Shown piece after piece: positions 45,089 to 54,030 of a DNA stretch of 64,000 nucleotides; position 1 is the first letter of the stretch, and the number at the start of each line of letters is the position of its first letter. Source of the DNA: Clavibacter michiganensis subsp. insidiosus (GTDB taxonomy: Bacteria > Actinomycetota > Actinomycetes > Actinomycetales > Microbacteriaceae); assembly GCF_002240565.1 (NCBI RefSeq), contig NZ_MZMO01000001.1, forward strand, positions 248,001 through 312,000, read 5' to 3'. The notes under the pieces are model-generated. The model had not been told where the DNA came from and made no database searches. It saw only the letters and a program-made list of their open reading frames with translations. Made by a program: the position numbers and the translations under genes.

Positions 45089-45111
45089 CGGCAGGGTAGG
45101 CTGACCGGGCC

Positions 45112-46170
45112 ATGTCGCTCCGGGTCCTCGCGCGCGCCTCCGCCCCCGACGCCCCCGCGGGCCGGGCGCGGAGCGGGCTGTCGCGCTCGGCGGGCCTCGT
45201 GCTCGCGCTCGGCGTGCTCGTGCTGGCGGCCCTCGCGAGCATCGCGATCGGCTCGCGCGACATCCCGCTCGGCGCCGTCGTCGACGCGCTCGCCGGCCGC
45301 CCGCGCGACCCGGCCGAGCTCGTCGTGATCACCGACCTCCGCGTCCCGCGCACGCTCGTCGGCCTCGCCGCGGGCCTCGCGCTCGGGGTCGCGGGCGCGC
45401 TCATCCAGGCCGTCACGCGCAACCCGTTGGCGGATCCCGGCATCCTCGGCGTCACCGCCGGCTCGGCGTTCGCGGTCGCCGTCGCCACGGGTGTGCTCGG
45501 CGTGACCGCCGTGAGCGGTTACCTCTGGTTCGCATTCGCGGGGGCGCTCGCGGCGGCCGTGGTGGTCTACGTCGTGGGATCCGCGGGGCGCGGCGGCGGG
45601 GATCCGGTGCGCCTCACGCTCGCCGGCGTCGCGCTCGGAGCGGTGCTCGCGGGCATCACCTCGGGGATGCTGCTGGCCGACCCGCAGGGCTTCAGCGCGA
45701 TGCGCGCGTGGGAGTCGGGCTCGCTGCAGGACCGCGGCTGGGACGCCCTCGTGCCGGTCGCGCCGTTCCTCGCGGCGGGCGTGCTGCTCGCCGCGCTCAT
45801 CGCCCGGAGCCTCGACGCGGTCGCGCTCGGCGACGACCTGGCGCGCTCCCTCGGGGCCAACGTGGTCGTGGCGCGGGCCGTTGCCGTGGTCGCGGTGACG
45901 CTGCTCGCGGGCGGGGCGACCGCGATGGCGGGGCCGATCGCGTTCGTGGGGCTGATGATCCCGCACATCGCGCGGTGGATCGTGGGGCCCGACCAGCGCT
46001 GGATCCTCGCGTACACGATCGTGCTCGCGCCCGTGCTGCTGCTCGCGGCCGACATCGTGGGCCGCATCGTGCTGCGGCCGGCCGAGCTGCCCGCCGGGAT
46101 CGTGACCGCGGTGCTCGGCGCGCCCGTGCTGATCCTGCTCGTCCGCCGGCAGAGGGCGTCGGGGCTGTGA
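45112..46170 (+). CDS. Iron-siderophore ABC transporter permease (FecCD family)
   Basis: The 352-residue permease has about ten spans and the FecCD motifs LRVPRTLVGLAAGLALGVAGALIQAVTRNPLADPGILGVTAGSAFAV and GPIAFVGLMIPHIARWIVGPDQRW. It pairs with the next permease to form the channel. TAGGCT lies 9 bases before the ATG, so translation likely starts on a leaderless message. The stop overlaps the next GTG. Confidence 0.92.
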   Translation: MSLRVLARASAPDAPAGRARSGLSRSAGLVLALGVLVLAALASIAIGSRDIPLGAVVDALAGRPRDPAELVVITDLRVPRTLVGLAAGLALGVAGALIQAVTRNPLADPGILGVTAGSAFAVAVATGVLGVTAVSGYLWFAFAGALAAAVVVYVVGSAGRGGGDPVRLTLAGVALGAVLAGITSGMLLADPQGFSAMRAWESGSLQDRGWDALVPVAPFLAAGVLLAALIARSLDAVALGDDLARSLGANVVVARAVAVVAVTLLAGGATAMAGPIAFVGLMIPHIARWIVGPDQRWILAYTIVLAPVLLLAADIVGRIVLRPAELPAGIVTAVLGAPVLILLVRRQRASGL

Positions 46171-47258
46171 GCGCGCCCGCCCGCGCGGACCGCCGCCCCG
46201 GCGCGACCGGTTCCGCCGCCGTCCGCCCCGCCCGCCTGCCCGGCACCGTCCGCCTGCCCGTCGTGGGCATCCGTCTGCAGCGCCGCGAGCTGCTCGTGGG
46301 CGCGGCGCTCGCCGTGGCGATCGTCGCCCTCGCGCTCGTGGCGCTCGGCACGGGCGACTACCCGCTGACCGTCCCCGAGGTGATCCGCGCGATGGCGCTC
46401 CCCGACGGCTCGTTCGCCTCGACCATCGTCCTCGAGTGGCGCCTGCCCCGCGTGCTCGCCGCGCTGGCGTTCGGCGCCGCGCTCGGCGTCGCGGGCGCCG
46501 TGTTCCAGTCGCTCACGCGCAACCCGCTCGGCTCGCCCGACATCATCGGCTTCTCGACGGGCTCCTACACGGGCGCGCTGATCGTCACGACGCTGGCGGG
46601 CGCGACCTTCCTGCCCACGGCCGTCGGGGCGCTCGCAGGCGGGCTCGGCACGGCGCTCGTCGTCTACCTGCTCGCGTACCGTGGCGGCGTGCAGGGCTTC
46701 CGGCTGGTCATCACGGGCATCGCCGTCACGGCCGTCCTGCACGGGGTCAACACGTTCCTCCTGCTGAAGGCGGGCACCGAGGTCGCGATGGCCGCGTCGA
46801 TCTGGGGCGCCGGATCCCTCGCCCTCGTCGGCTGGGACCGCGCCCTGCCCGCGTTCGTCGCCCTCCTCGTGCTCGCGCCCGCGATCCTGCTGCTGTCCGC
46901 GCCGCTCCGGCAGCTCGAGCTCGGCGACGACGCGGCGCGCGCCCACGGAGTGCGGGCCGAGCCGACGCGCCTCGCCCTGCTGATCCTCGGGGTCGCCCTC
47001 ACCGCCGTCGTGACCGCCGCCGCCGGGCCCATCGCGTTCGTCGCGCTCGCCGCCCCGCAGATCGCCCGCCGCCTCACGCGGAGCGCCGGCCTGCCGCTCG
47101 TGCCGGCCGCGCTCACGGGCGGCCTGCTGCTGCTCGCCGCCGACTCCGCCGCCCAGCACGCGCTGCCGGGGACGGTGCCCGTGGGCATCGTGACGGTCGT
47201 CGTCGGCGGCGCGTACCTCATCGCCCTGCTCATCCGCGAGGCGTCCCGCCGTGCCTGA
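46167..47258 (+). CDS. Iron-siderophore ABC transporter permease, second subunit
   Basis: The 363-residue FecCD permease has a basic Pro-rich start and then LEWRLPRVLAALAFGAALGVAGAVFQSLTRNPLGSPDIIGFSTGSYTG and GPIAFVALAAPQIARRLTRS. Its GTG overlaps the TGA of the first permease and its stop lies 8 bp inside the start of the ATPase gene, so the three are tightly coupled. Confidence 0.92.
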   Translation: MSAPARADRRPGATGSAAVRPARLPGTVRLPVVGIRLQRRELLVGAALAVAIVALALVALGTGDYPLTVPEVIRAMALPDGSFASTIVLEWRLPRVLAALAFGAALGVAGAVFQSLTRNPLGSPDIIGFSTGSYTGALIVTTLAGATFLPTAVGALAGGLGTALVVYLLAYRGGVQGFRLVITGIAVTAVLHGVNTFLLLKAGTEVAMAASIWGAGSLALVGWDRALPAFVALLVLAPAILLLSAPLRQLELGDDAARAHGVRAEPTRLALLILGVALTAVVTAAAGPIAFVALAAPQIARRLTRSAGLPLVPAALTGGLLLLAADSAAQHALPGTVPVGIVTVVVGGAYLIALLIREASRRA

Positions 47259-48111
47259 CGCCGCCCTCGACCCGATGGGAGGTCCATCCGTGGACGACAC
47301 CGCCACCACCGCGCCCGCGACCACCGCCCCGCGCCTGCGCGCCGAGGGCGTCACGCTCTCCTACGACCGGCGAGTGATCTCCGAACGGCTCGACGTCGCC
47401 GTGCCCGACCGCTCGTTCACCGTGATCGTCGGCCCGAACGCGTGCGGGAAGTCGACGCTGCTCCGCGCGCTCTCGCGCCTGCTCGCGCCGACCGCGGGCG
47501 GCGTGCTCCTCGACGACCGGCCGATCGGCTCCTACCGCGCCAAGGAGGTCGCGCGCATCGTCGGCCTCCTGCCGCAGAGCGCCATCGCGCCCGACGGGAT
47601 CACGGTGGCCGACCTCGTGGCGCGCGGCCGCTTCCCGCACCAGAACCTCATCCGCCAGTGGACGCCGACCGACGAGGACGCCGTGCAGCAGGCGATGGCC
47701 GCGACGGGCGTCGCCGACCTCGCCGCCCGCCACGTCGACGAGCTCTCGGGCGGCCAGCGCCAGCGAGTGTGGGTCGCGATGGCGCTCGCGCAGCAGACGC
47801 CCGTGCTGCTGCTCGACGAGCCGACGACGTTCCTCGACATCGCCCACCAGATCGAGCTGCTCGACCTCCTCGCCGACCTGCACCGCGACGGCAGCACCAT
47901 CGTCGCCGTGCTGCACGACCTCAACCACGCCGCCCGCTACGCCGACCACCTCATCGTGATGAAGGACGGCCGCGTCGTCTCCTCGGGCGCCCCGCGCGAC
48001 ATCGTCACGGCGGAGCTGGTGGAGGAGGTCTTCGGGCTGCCGTGCCTGGTGATCGACGACCCCGTGTCGCACACGCCCCTGATCGTGCCGCGCGGCGGCC
48101 GCTGGACCTGA
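47251..48111 (+). CDS. Iron-siderophore ABC transporter ATP-binding protein
   Basis: The 286-residue ATPase has Walker A GPNACGKST, the signature LSGGQRQRVWVAMAL, Walker B LLLDEPTTFLDIAHQ and the H-loop VLHDLNHAARYADH, as in FecE/FepC. The GTG at 47251 overlaps the permease end; an in-frame ATG at 47275 is another option. It completes the iron uptake cluster that starts at the iron box. Confidence 0.93.
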   Translation: MPDAALDPMGGPSVDDTATTAPATTAPRLRAEGVTLSYDRRVISERLDVAVPDRSFTVIVGPNACGKSTLLRALSRLLAPTAGGVLLDDRPIGSYRAKEVARIVGLLPQSAIAPDGITVADLVARGRFPHQNLIRQWTPTDEDAVQQAMAATGVADLAARHVDELSGGQRQRVWVAMALAQQTPVLLLDEPTTFLDIAHQIELLDLLADLHRDGSTIVAVLHDLNHAARYADHLIVMKDGRVVSSGAPRDIVTAELVEEVFGLPCLVIDDPVSHTPLIVPRGGRWT

Positions 48112-48133
48112 GGCGGCGACCCGGCCGCGCGGA

Positions 48134-48556
48134 TCAGGCGGCGGGAGCCGGCTGCGCGATCGACACCATCCAGTCGATCCCGTACCGGTCCGTGCACATG
48201 CCGAACCGGTCGCCCCAGGGCGCCACCTCGAGCGGCAGCACGATCGTGCCGTCGGCCGTGAGCGCGTCCCACCAGCCGTCGAGCACGGCCGCGTCGTCGC
48301 CCGAGAGGGAGAGCGTGATGGCGGATCCGCTCGGCACGCCCATCGCCGCCGGGGTGTCCGACGCCATGAGCACGAAGCCCGCGCCCGAGTCCAGCCGGCC
48401 GTGCATGACCTTGTCGGCCTCCGCCGGGTCCGGGCTCATGCCCTGCTCGCCGAAGGTCGTCATCGCGAGCTCGCCGCCGAACACCCCCTGGTAGAAGCGG
48501 AGCGCGTCGGCCGCCTGGTCGCGGAAGGACAGGTACGGGGTCATGATCGCGGACAT
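48134..48556 (-). CDS. VOC family protein (PhnB/3-demethylubiquinone methyltransferase-like)
   Basis: The 140-residue protein begins IMTPYLSFRDQAADALRFYQGVFGGELAMTTFGE, the PhnB-like VOC start, and ends with GDRFGMCTDRYGIDWMV. The fold is a paired beta-alpha-beta3 unit. Whether it is an enzyme or a binding protein is not clear; metal-ligand residues are incomplete. GAGGAG precedes the ATG. It converges on the iron ATPase gene. Confidence 0.85.
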   Translation of the reverse strand: MSAIMTPYLSFRDQAADALRFYQGVFGGELAMTTFGEQGMSPDPAEADKVMHGRLDSGAGFVLMASDTPAAMGVPSGSAITLSLSGDDAAVLDGWWDALTADGTIVLPLEVAPWGDRFGMCTDRYGIDWMVSIAQPAPAA

Positions 48557-48672
48557 GCGGGCGCTCCTCGGGTGACGGATCCCCGCGGTCGCACGGACCC
48601 TGTTGCGTCCCGATCCTGGCCCTGCCGCTCCCGCGCCGCACCGTGCCGCGGGGGGGAGGGTGCCGGGAGCGG

Positions 48673-49692
48673 CTACAGCCCCTGGATCCGCACGCCCGAC
48701 GTCTCGTCCACGCTCACGCGCCAGCTCACGCTGAACGGGACGTCCTCGTCGAGGTCCTTCACGCTGCCGTCGTAGAGGGAGCGGACGGGGACCTTGATGT
48801 GCGCGGTGCCGACGGTCGACGGCACCACCCAGTCGAGGTCGGCGGGGTCGTCGATCGCCGGCTGCAGCGTGATCTGCGGCATGGTCGTCATGCTCCACAC
48901 GGGCGGCGCGGTGATCCGGTCGCGGATCGTCTTCCCGAACGGGCAGCCCGACGGGTACAGCACGGCCTGCGTCGTGCACTCCGTCAGGTACGCCTCGACC
49001 TCGGACTGCACGGAGGCGACGAGGTCGTCGGTCGGCTCGGCGTCGACGCGCGCCGGCACGACGCCGCCCGGCTCGGTGACGGCGCCCTCGGCGTCCTCCG
49101 CCTGGAGGTACTGGGACGCGTGGTCGAGCGCGAGGGACGCGGGCGCGAGCACGAGGTACGTGGATCCGGCGCCCGCGGCCGTCTCGCCGCCGGGCGTCGC
49201 GGAGACGGCCACCCCGTTGGCCGTGAACGTGGACGCGTGCCGCAGCTCGAGGTCGATCGCCGCGACCGGGCTCGTCGCGAACTCCCACCGGGCGAAGAGG
49301 CCGAGCGCAGCGGGGGTCTCGCGCACGCGGAACTCGGTGGATCCCGGCCCCGACGGCAGCGTGTACGAGTACGTGACCGCGCGCTCGCCGCCGCCCGCGG
49401 GCTCGTCGGACACGAGCTCGACGTCGGCGAGGCCGGGCAGCGCGCGGGCGTCGAGGAGGGCGCGGCTGCCGTCGTCCGGCAACGTGACGCCGGGCGCGGA
49501 GAGAGCGTCGCGGCTGTCCTCGCGGGCGAGCGCGTCGAGGTAGGAGCGCACGAAGCCGTGGGCGCTGAAGGTGCCCTGGTTGAGCGCGGCGACGGTGCCG
49601 AGGAACGCCCCGACGAGGAGCGCCGCGAGGAGGGACCAGACGACGACGGCCCGACGCAGCTCGCCGCGCGCGTCGACGGCGGGGCTCGGCAT
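48673..49692 (-). CDS. Hypothetical single-span membrane protein
   Basis: The 339-residue product has one N-terminal membrane anchor (VVVWSLLAALLVGAFLGTVAAL) followed by an extracytoplasmic region with a small NTF2-like stretch (GFVRSYLDALAREDSRDAL) and beta-rich domains. Two Cys (TECTTQAVLYPSGCPFG) could form a disulfide. No known family motif is evident. TAGGAT lies 7 bases before the ATG at 49692, suggesting a leaderless start. Confidence 0.7.
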   Translation of the reverse strand: MPSPAVDARGELRRAVVVWSLLAALLVGAFLGTVAALNQGTFSAHGFVRSYLDALAREDSRDALSAPGVTLPDDGSRALLDARALPGLADVELVSDEPAGGGERAVTYSYTLPSGPGSTEFRVRETPAALGLFARWEFATSPVAAIDLELRHASTFTANGVAVSATPGGETAAGAGSTYLVLAPASLALDHASQYLQAEDAEGAVTEPGGVVPARVDAEPTDDLVASVQSEVEAYLTECTTQAVLYPSGCPFGKTIRDRITAPPVWSMTTMPQITLQPAIDDPADLDWVVPSTVGTAHIKVPVRSLYDGSVKDLDEDVPFSVSWRVSVDETSGVRIQGL

Positions 49693-49822
49693 GCGGATCA
49701 TCCTACGGGCGGGGGATCCGCGCCTCCCGCCGCGGGCCCGGGGTAGATTCGAGTGCGCATCCGCGCCGCGCCGCCGCCCTCGATCCGCGCCGCATCCACC
49801 CCCGAACCGCCAGGAGCCCCGC

Positions 49823-51124
49823 GTGAGCACGGTCCCCCTCTCCCCGGAGCAGGCCGCGGTCTTCCAGGCCATCGAGGGCACGCGCGACCACATCTTCGTC
49901 ACCGGCCGCGCCGGCACCGGCAAGTCGACCCTCCTCACCCACCTGTCGTGGAACACCGAGAAGCAGATCGTCATCTGCGCGCCCACGGGCGTCGCGGCCC
50001 TCAACGTCGGCGGCCAGACCATCCACTCGCTGTTCAAGCTCCCCATCGGGGTCATCGCCGACGAGGAGATCGAGCAGACGGGCGAGCTGCGGAAGCTGCT
50101 CAACACCATCGACACGCTCGTCATCGACGAGGTCTCCATGGTCAACGCGGATCTCGTCGACGCCATCGACCGCAGCCTCCGCCAGGCGCGCCACAAGAAG
50201 GACGTGCCGTTCGGCGGCGTGCAGGTCGTGCTGTTCGGGGATCCGTACCAGCTGGCCCCCGTGCCGGGCGACGGCGACGAGCGCGCCTACTTCGCCGACC
50301 GCTACCGCTCCATGTGGTTCTTCGACGCGAAGGTGTGGGAGGAGGCGCAGCTGCGGATCTACGAGCTCACTGAGATCCACCGCCAGCACGAGGAGGCGTT
50401 CAAGGAGATGCTCAACGCCGTGCGCCACGGCCGGGTCACGGCGGAGATCGCGGGCGTCCTCAACGCGGCGGGCGCGCGCCCGGCTCCGACCGACGGCGCC
50501 ATCACGCTCGCGACTCGCAACGACACCGTGAACCGGATCAACGCGGAGGCCCTCAAGCGCCTGCCCGGCCGCTCGCTCACCGCCACCGCCGACGTCACGG
50601 GCGACTTCGGCGGCCGCACCTACCCGGCCGACGAGAAGCTCGACCTCAAGATCGGCGCGCAGGTGATGTTCCTCCGCAACGACGTCGACCAGCGCTGGGT
50701 GAACGGATCCGTCGGCGTCGTCACGCGCATCGACACCAACGTGTACGTCGAGCTCGACGGCGTCGTGCACGAGGTCGAGCCGGTCACGTGGGAGAAGCAC
50801 AAGTACTCGTACTCGCCCACCACCAAGCAGCTGCGGCGCGACGTCGTGGCCGACTTCACGCAGTTCCCGCTGCGGCTCGCGTGGGCGGTCACCATCCACA
50901 AGTCGCAGGGCAAGACCTACGACCGGGCGATCGTCGACCTCGGGGCGCGCGTCTTCAGCCCGGGGCAGACGTACGTGGCGCTCAGCCGGATCACCGACAT
51001 CGACGGCCTGTTCCTCACGCGGCCGCTGCGGCCGGGCGACATCATCGTCGACGAGAACGTGCGGCGCTTCATGAGCGAGGCCACGCGGATCCGCGTCACG
51101 CCGGCGGTCACGCCCGCGAGCTGA
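49823..51124 (+). CDS. Pif1-like ATP-dependent DNA helicase
   Basis: The 433-residue superfamily 1B helicase has Walker A TGRAGTGKSTLL (about 27-38), APTGVAALNVGGQTIHS (motif Ia), DTLVIDEVSMVNADL (motif II), FGDPYQLAPV (motif III) and AWAVTIHKSQGKTYD plus YVALSRITDIDGL (motifs V-VI). These match Pif1/RecD-type enzymes that unwind DNA 5'-3'. It has no nuclease domain. CAGGAG precedes the GTG by about 6 bases, and TAGATT (49744-49749) is a likely -10 giving a leader of about 65 nt. Confidence 0.88.
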   Translation: MSTVPLSPEQAAVFQAIEGTRDHIFVTGRAGTGKSTLLTHLSWNTEKQIVICAPTGVAALNVGGQTIHSLFKLPIGVIADEEIEQTGELRKLLNTIDTLVIDEVSMVNADLVDAIDRSLRQARHKKDVPFGGVQVVLFGDPYQLAPVPGDGDERAYFADRYRSMWFFDAKVWEEAQLRIYELTEIHRQHEEAFKEMLNAVRHGRVTAEIAGVLNAAGARPAPTDGAITLATRNDTVNRINAEALKRLPGRSLTATADVTGDFGGRTYPADEKLDLKIGAQVMFLRNDVDQRWVNGSVGVVTRIDTNVYVELDGVVHEVEPVTWEKHKYSYSPTTKQLRRDVVADFTQFPLRLAWAVTIHKSQGKTYDRAIVDLGARVFSPGQTYVALSRITDIDGLFLTRPLRPGDIIVDENVRRFMSEATRIRVTPAVTPAS

Positions 51125-51154
51125 TGCGGCGTCCGGCGGCTCGAGCCCGCGGGC

Positions 51155-51853
51155 TCAGTGGCCGGAGTGCTCGCCCTGGATGCCGTCGAGGTCGATCGTG
51201 CTGTGCTGGCCGTGCGGCACGGCGAACTCGCCTGCGCGCGTGAGCGACAGGGCCGGCGTGACGAGGCCCGCGACGACGAAGGCGCCGATGAGCACGCCCA
51301 CGAGGTAGCGGCCGCCGGTGCGCTCGGGCTCGGGACCGGCGGGGGAGGCGTCCTCAACGCTGGCCGCGGTCGGCAGCGCGGTGGCCACGACGGCGGGCGA
51401 CGCGGCGGCGGACGGGAGCGGCGCGCCGGATCCGACGAGCGCGACGTCGGCCGGGAACGTGGCCTCGACGGCCGTGCACGCGGCCTGGGCCTCGGACTCG
51501 GCGCGGGAGCGGAGGTGGCGGCCGACGACGGCGGCGACCACGAGGTCGAGCAGGGTCGCGGCGAGCATGGGGATCGCGGGCAGGTCGCTCGTGATGCCGG
51601 GGGCGGACATGACGACCGCCGCCGTGACGAGGAGGGCCCAGCCGGCGACCGGGACGAGCGCGCCGAGGGCGGCCCAACCCGGGACCGGGAGGCGGTCGGA
51701 GCGGAGCACCGCGATGGCCCATGCACCCTCGGCGACGCCGATGAGGAGGAGGGTCACCATGGCCGCGGGCGGTGATCCCGCGCCGACGGCCAGGTGGATG
51801 AGCGCGGCGCCCAGGGCGGCGAGGGCCAGCCAGTGGCGGATGAGCAGTGACAC
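51155..51853 (-). CDS. Hypothetical membrane protein, 232 aa
   Basis: Four N-terminal hydrophobic spans (about 1-110) are followed by an Ala/Pro/Ser/Glu-rich stretch and a last span near 185-205. The outside tail HGQHSTIDLDGIQGEHSGH is rich in His and could bind metal. AAGGGA lies before the GTG. I do not recognise a family. The neighbouring DUF4383 gene upstream on the same strand also encodes a membrane protein. Confidence 0.6.
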   Translation of the reverse strand: MSLLIRHWLALAALGAALIHLAVGAGSPPAAMVTLLLIGVAEGAWAIAVLRSDRLPVPGWAALGALVPVAGWALLVTAAVVMSAPGITSDLPAIPMLAATLLDLVVAAVVGRHLRSRAESEAQAACTAVEATFPADVALVGSGAPLPSAAASPAVVATALPTAASVEDASPAGPEPERTGGRYLVGVLIGAFVVAGLVTPALSLTRAGEFAVPHGQHSTIDLDGIQGEHSGH

Positions 51854-51901
51854 GTGCTGGTCCCTTCGTCGTCCCGGGCGCCGCGGGTGGTGCGGTGCTG
51901 C

Positions 51902-51931
51902 GTGCTGTCGTGCGGTGGTGCTGTCGTGCGG
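51902..51931. repeat. 14-bp direct repeat
   Basis: GTGCTGTCGTGCGG occurs twice with a 16-bp period in the 137-bp gap between the 232-aa membrane protein and the DUF4383 gene, within a longer GT/GC-rich low-complexity stretch (51881-51960). I see no gene in it. Confidence 0.7.
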
Positions 51932-51990
51932 GTGGTGCCGGTGATGCGTTGCGTGACACGCCCGGTGCAGCGGCGCGGCGGTGGTGCTGC

Positions 51991-52410
51991 CTAGGCGGCG
52001 CGGGCGGCGCGGTTGCGGACGCCCTTCTCGGCGCCGAGGCCCACGATCAGCAGCACGACGGCGCTGCCGAGGTGCAGGAAGTGGTCCGCGGTGTTGAGCG
52101 CGAGGATGTTGAAGTCGGTGTTCACGAGGAAGAAGCCGACGATGCCGAGGGCGAGGTACGCGAATCCGATGGTGGAGTTCACGGCCTTGGCCGACGCGAC
52201 GCTGGAGAGGCCGCCGATGAGGAGGGCCGCGCCGATGAGGAGGTGCGCCACGTTGTGGAACGGGTTCACCATGAAGATCCCGAGCAGCAGGCCGCCGTCG
52301 GAGGAGAAGAAGCCACCGCTCTGCGGCGGGAACAGGAAGCCGAGAAGGCCGACGAGGACGTAGACGGCGCCGAAGACGGTGCCGAGCAGGCGGTTCGGGG
52401 ACGAGCTCAT
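51991..52410 (-). CDS. DUF4383 membrane protein
   Basis: The 139-residue protein has four membrane spans and the DUF4383 pattern VYVLVGLLGFLFPPQSGGFFSSDGGLLLGIFMVNPFHNVAHLLIGAALL ... LNTADHFLHLGSAVVLLIVGL. Function is unknown; such genes are common in Actinobacteria. GTGGAGGC lies about 7 bases before the ATG at 52410. Confidence 0.88.
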   Translation of the reverse strand: MSSSPNRLLGTVFGAVYVLVGLLGFLFPPQSGGFFSSDGGLLLGIFMVNPFHNVAHLLIGAALLIGGLSSVASAKAVNSTIGFAYLALGIVGFFLVNTDFNILALNTADHFLHLGSAVVLLIVGLGAEKGVRNRAARAA

Positions 52411-52510
52411 GATGGTGCCTCCACTGGTAGGGAAGAGCCGGGGATCTCCCAGGCTCCCTACATTCGTACCGCCTAAGCGACCGGATTGGTGCCTGTGCCG
52501 CACTGATCGG

Positions 52511-53161
52511 TCACTGGTCTCCGAGATGCTCGACCAGGAACGTCTCAGTACGGCGGTAGGCGAGGGCCGCCGCGTCGGGATCGAAGCGGTCGCGGAGGCT
52601 CGCGTTCGGGAACACGGGGGTCGTGCCCGGGTAGGTGTGCGCGGTGACCGGGGTGCCGTGCTCGCGGAGCCGGCCGATGAAGGCCTCGGGTCGCTGGTCG
52701 TCGATCCACTCGTCGTGCTCGGCGAGGTGGAGGAGCACCGCGCACGGGATGACGCCGTGCTCCTGGGGTCCGAGGCTCGCGCAGTGGGCGACGACCGCGT
52801 CGGCGCCGCCGTCCTGCGCCTCGAGGAGCGCGAGCCACCCGCCGGGCGCGAAGCCGACGAGGCCCACGCGCCGGGATCCGCGAGCGCGCGCCGAGTCGAT
52901 GCCGTCGCGGATCGTGCCGAGGGCGTACCCCACGTCGAGCTCGGCGGCGAGCCCCTCCGCGAGAGCGTCGTCGAGGGTGGCGCGGCCGTCGTAGAGGTCG
53001 GGCACGAGCACGTGGAAGCCCGCGCGGGCGAGCGCGAGGGCGTACTGGTCGAGCCAGGGGAGGCGGCCGTGGTCGTCGTGGACGAGCACGACCACGGGGC
53101 GGCCGGGTTCGCCGAACTCGAGGGTGACGCCGGGGTGCGGCAGGTCGACGATCTCGGGCAT
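52511..53161 (-). CDS. Dienelactone hydrolase family protein
   Basis: The 216-residue alpha/beta hydrolase has a candidate nucleophile region RRVGLVGFAPGGWLAL and the acid/His part LAEHDEWIDDQRPEAF ... VTAHTYPG, as in dienelactone hydrolases. The usual Cys or Ser in G-x-C/S-x-G is replaced by Ala (GFAPGG), so catalysis is doubtful and this may be a non-enzymatic or divergent member. TAGGTT lies 6 bases before the ATG, so the message should be leaderless. It is divergent from the DUF305 lipoprotein. Confidence 0.78.
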   Translation of the reverse strand: MPEIVDLPHPGVTLEFGEPGRPVVVLVHDDHGRLPWLDQYALALARAGFHVLVPDLYDGRATLDDALAEGLAAELDVGYALGTIRDGIDSARARGSRRVGLVGFAPGGWLALLEAQDGGADAVVAHCASLGPQEHGVIPCAVLLHLAEHDEWIDDQRPEAFIGRLREHGTPVTAHTYPGTTPVFPNASLRDRFDPDAAALAYRRTETFLVEHLGDQ

Positions 53162-53216
53162 GGGGAGAACCTATCGTCGGGCCCGCGCGCGCCGCGCCGT
53201 GGAGGAGGATCGTCGC

Positions 53217-53930
53217 ATGGGATACCGCCACCGCCTCGCCGCCGCCACGACCGCCATCGCCCTCGCCGCCGCGCTCGCCGGCTGCTCGACTCCGCCGCGC
53301 ACGCCCGAGGACGCAGCCAGCCCCAGCGCCGACGCGGCGGCCCCCTCCGAGACGGAGTCGCAGGGCTGGAACCGCGCCGACCTCTCCTTCGCCGAGGAGA
53401 TGGGCGACCACGCCGCCGGATCCGTCGAGCTCGCCGTCGCCGCGCTGCAGGTGCGCGACCTGCCGCCGGGGGCGCAGGAGCTGGCCGCGCAGATCCGCGA
53501 CGAGCAGGGCCCGCAGGCAAGGACGCTCGCGCAGCTCGCCGAGGAGTGGTCGGGTGAGGAGGGCGGATCCGGCGCCACCGGCACCGAGGACCGCGACGAG
53601 GCCGGCGGGGTCTCGGCCAGCAGCGGATCCGAGGACGGCAGCGCCGGCGGCTCGGCGGGCGGCGGCGCGTCCGAGGCCGACATCGAGGCGATGAGCGACA
53701 CCGCGTTCGACTCCGAGCTTCAGGTGCTCAAGGCGTCGAGCGGCACGGACGCCGGCCGGCTGTTCCTGCAGGGGATGATCGCCCGGCACCAGGCGGCGAT
53801 CGAGCTGGCCGACGGGGAGGCGCAGCTCGGCACGTCGACCGAGGCGCTCGAGCTGGCGGGCGCGATGGCCGCGGCGCAGGGCGACCAGCTCACGAAGATG
53901 CGCGCGCTGCTGGAGTCGTACGGGGGCTGA
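53217..53930 (+). CDS. DUF305-containing lipoprotein
   Basis: The 237-residue protein has a lipobox LAGC (Cys23), a Ser/Ala/Pro linker and a DUF305 ferritin-like helical domain. That domain is interrupted near 120-160 by an Asp/Gly/Ser-rich insert, before LFLQGMIARHQAAIELADGEAQ with its conserved His. DUF305 proteins are linked to copper or metal handling in some bacteria. GGAGGAGG precedes the ATG. Confidence 0.82.
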   Translation: MGYRHRLAAATTAIALAAALAGCSTPPRTPEDAASPSADAAAPSETESQGWNRADLSFAEEMGDHAAGSVELAVAALQVRDLPPGAQELAAQIRDEQGPQARTLAQLAEEWSGEEGGSGATGTEDRDEAGGVSASSGSEDGSAGGSAGGGASEADIEAMSDTAFDSELQVLKASSGTDAGRLFLQGMIARHQAAIELADGEAQLGTSTEALELAGAMAAAQGDQLTKMRALLESYGG

Positions 53931-53940
53931 TCCCCGGTGC

Positions 53941-53983
53941 ACGACGGAGGGCCCGGCGCGGATCGCGTCGGGCCCTCGGTCGT
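53941..53983. terminator. Bidirectional terminator hairpin
   Basis: GAGGGCCCG pairs with CGGGCCCTC, with an inner CGCG-GAT-CGCG and an outer ACGAC/GTCGT pairing. It lies between the convergent stops of the DUF305 and aminopeptidase genes. Confidence 0.75.
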
Positions 53984-54030
53984 GTCGTGCGCCGGGGTGC
54001 GTCGCTCGGGTGCGTCGCTCCGCTCGGGCG

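Noticed and set aside
51881..51960. CRISPR-like or tandem array
   Set aside because: Only two copies of a 14-bp repeat with a 2-bp spacing; no spacers and no cas genes.
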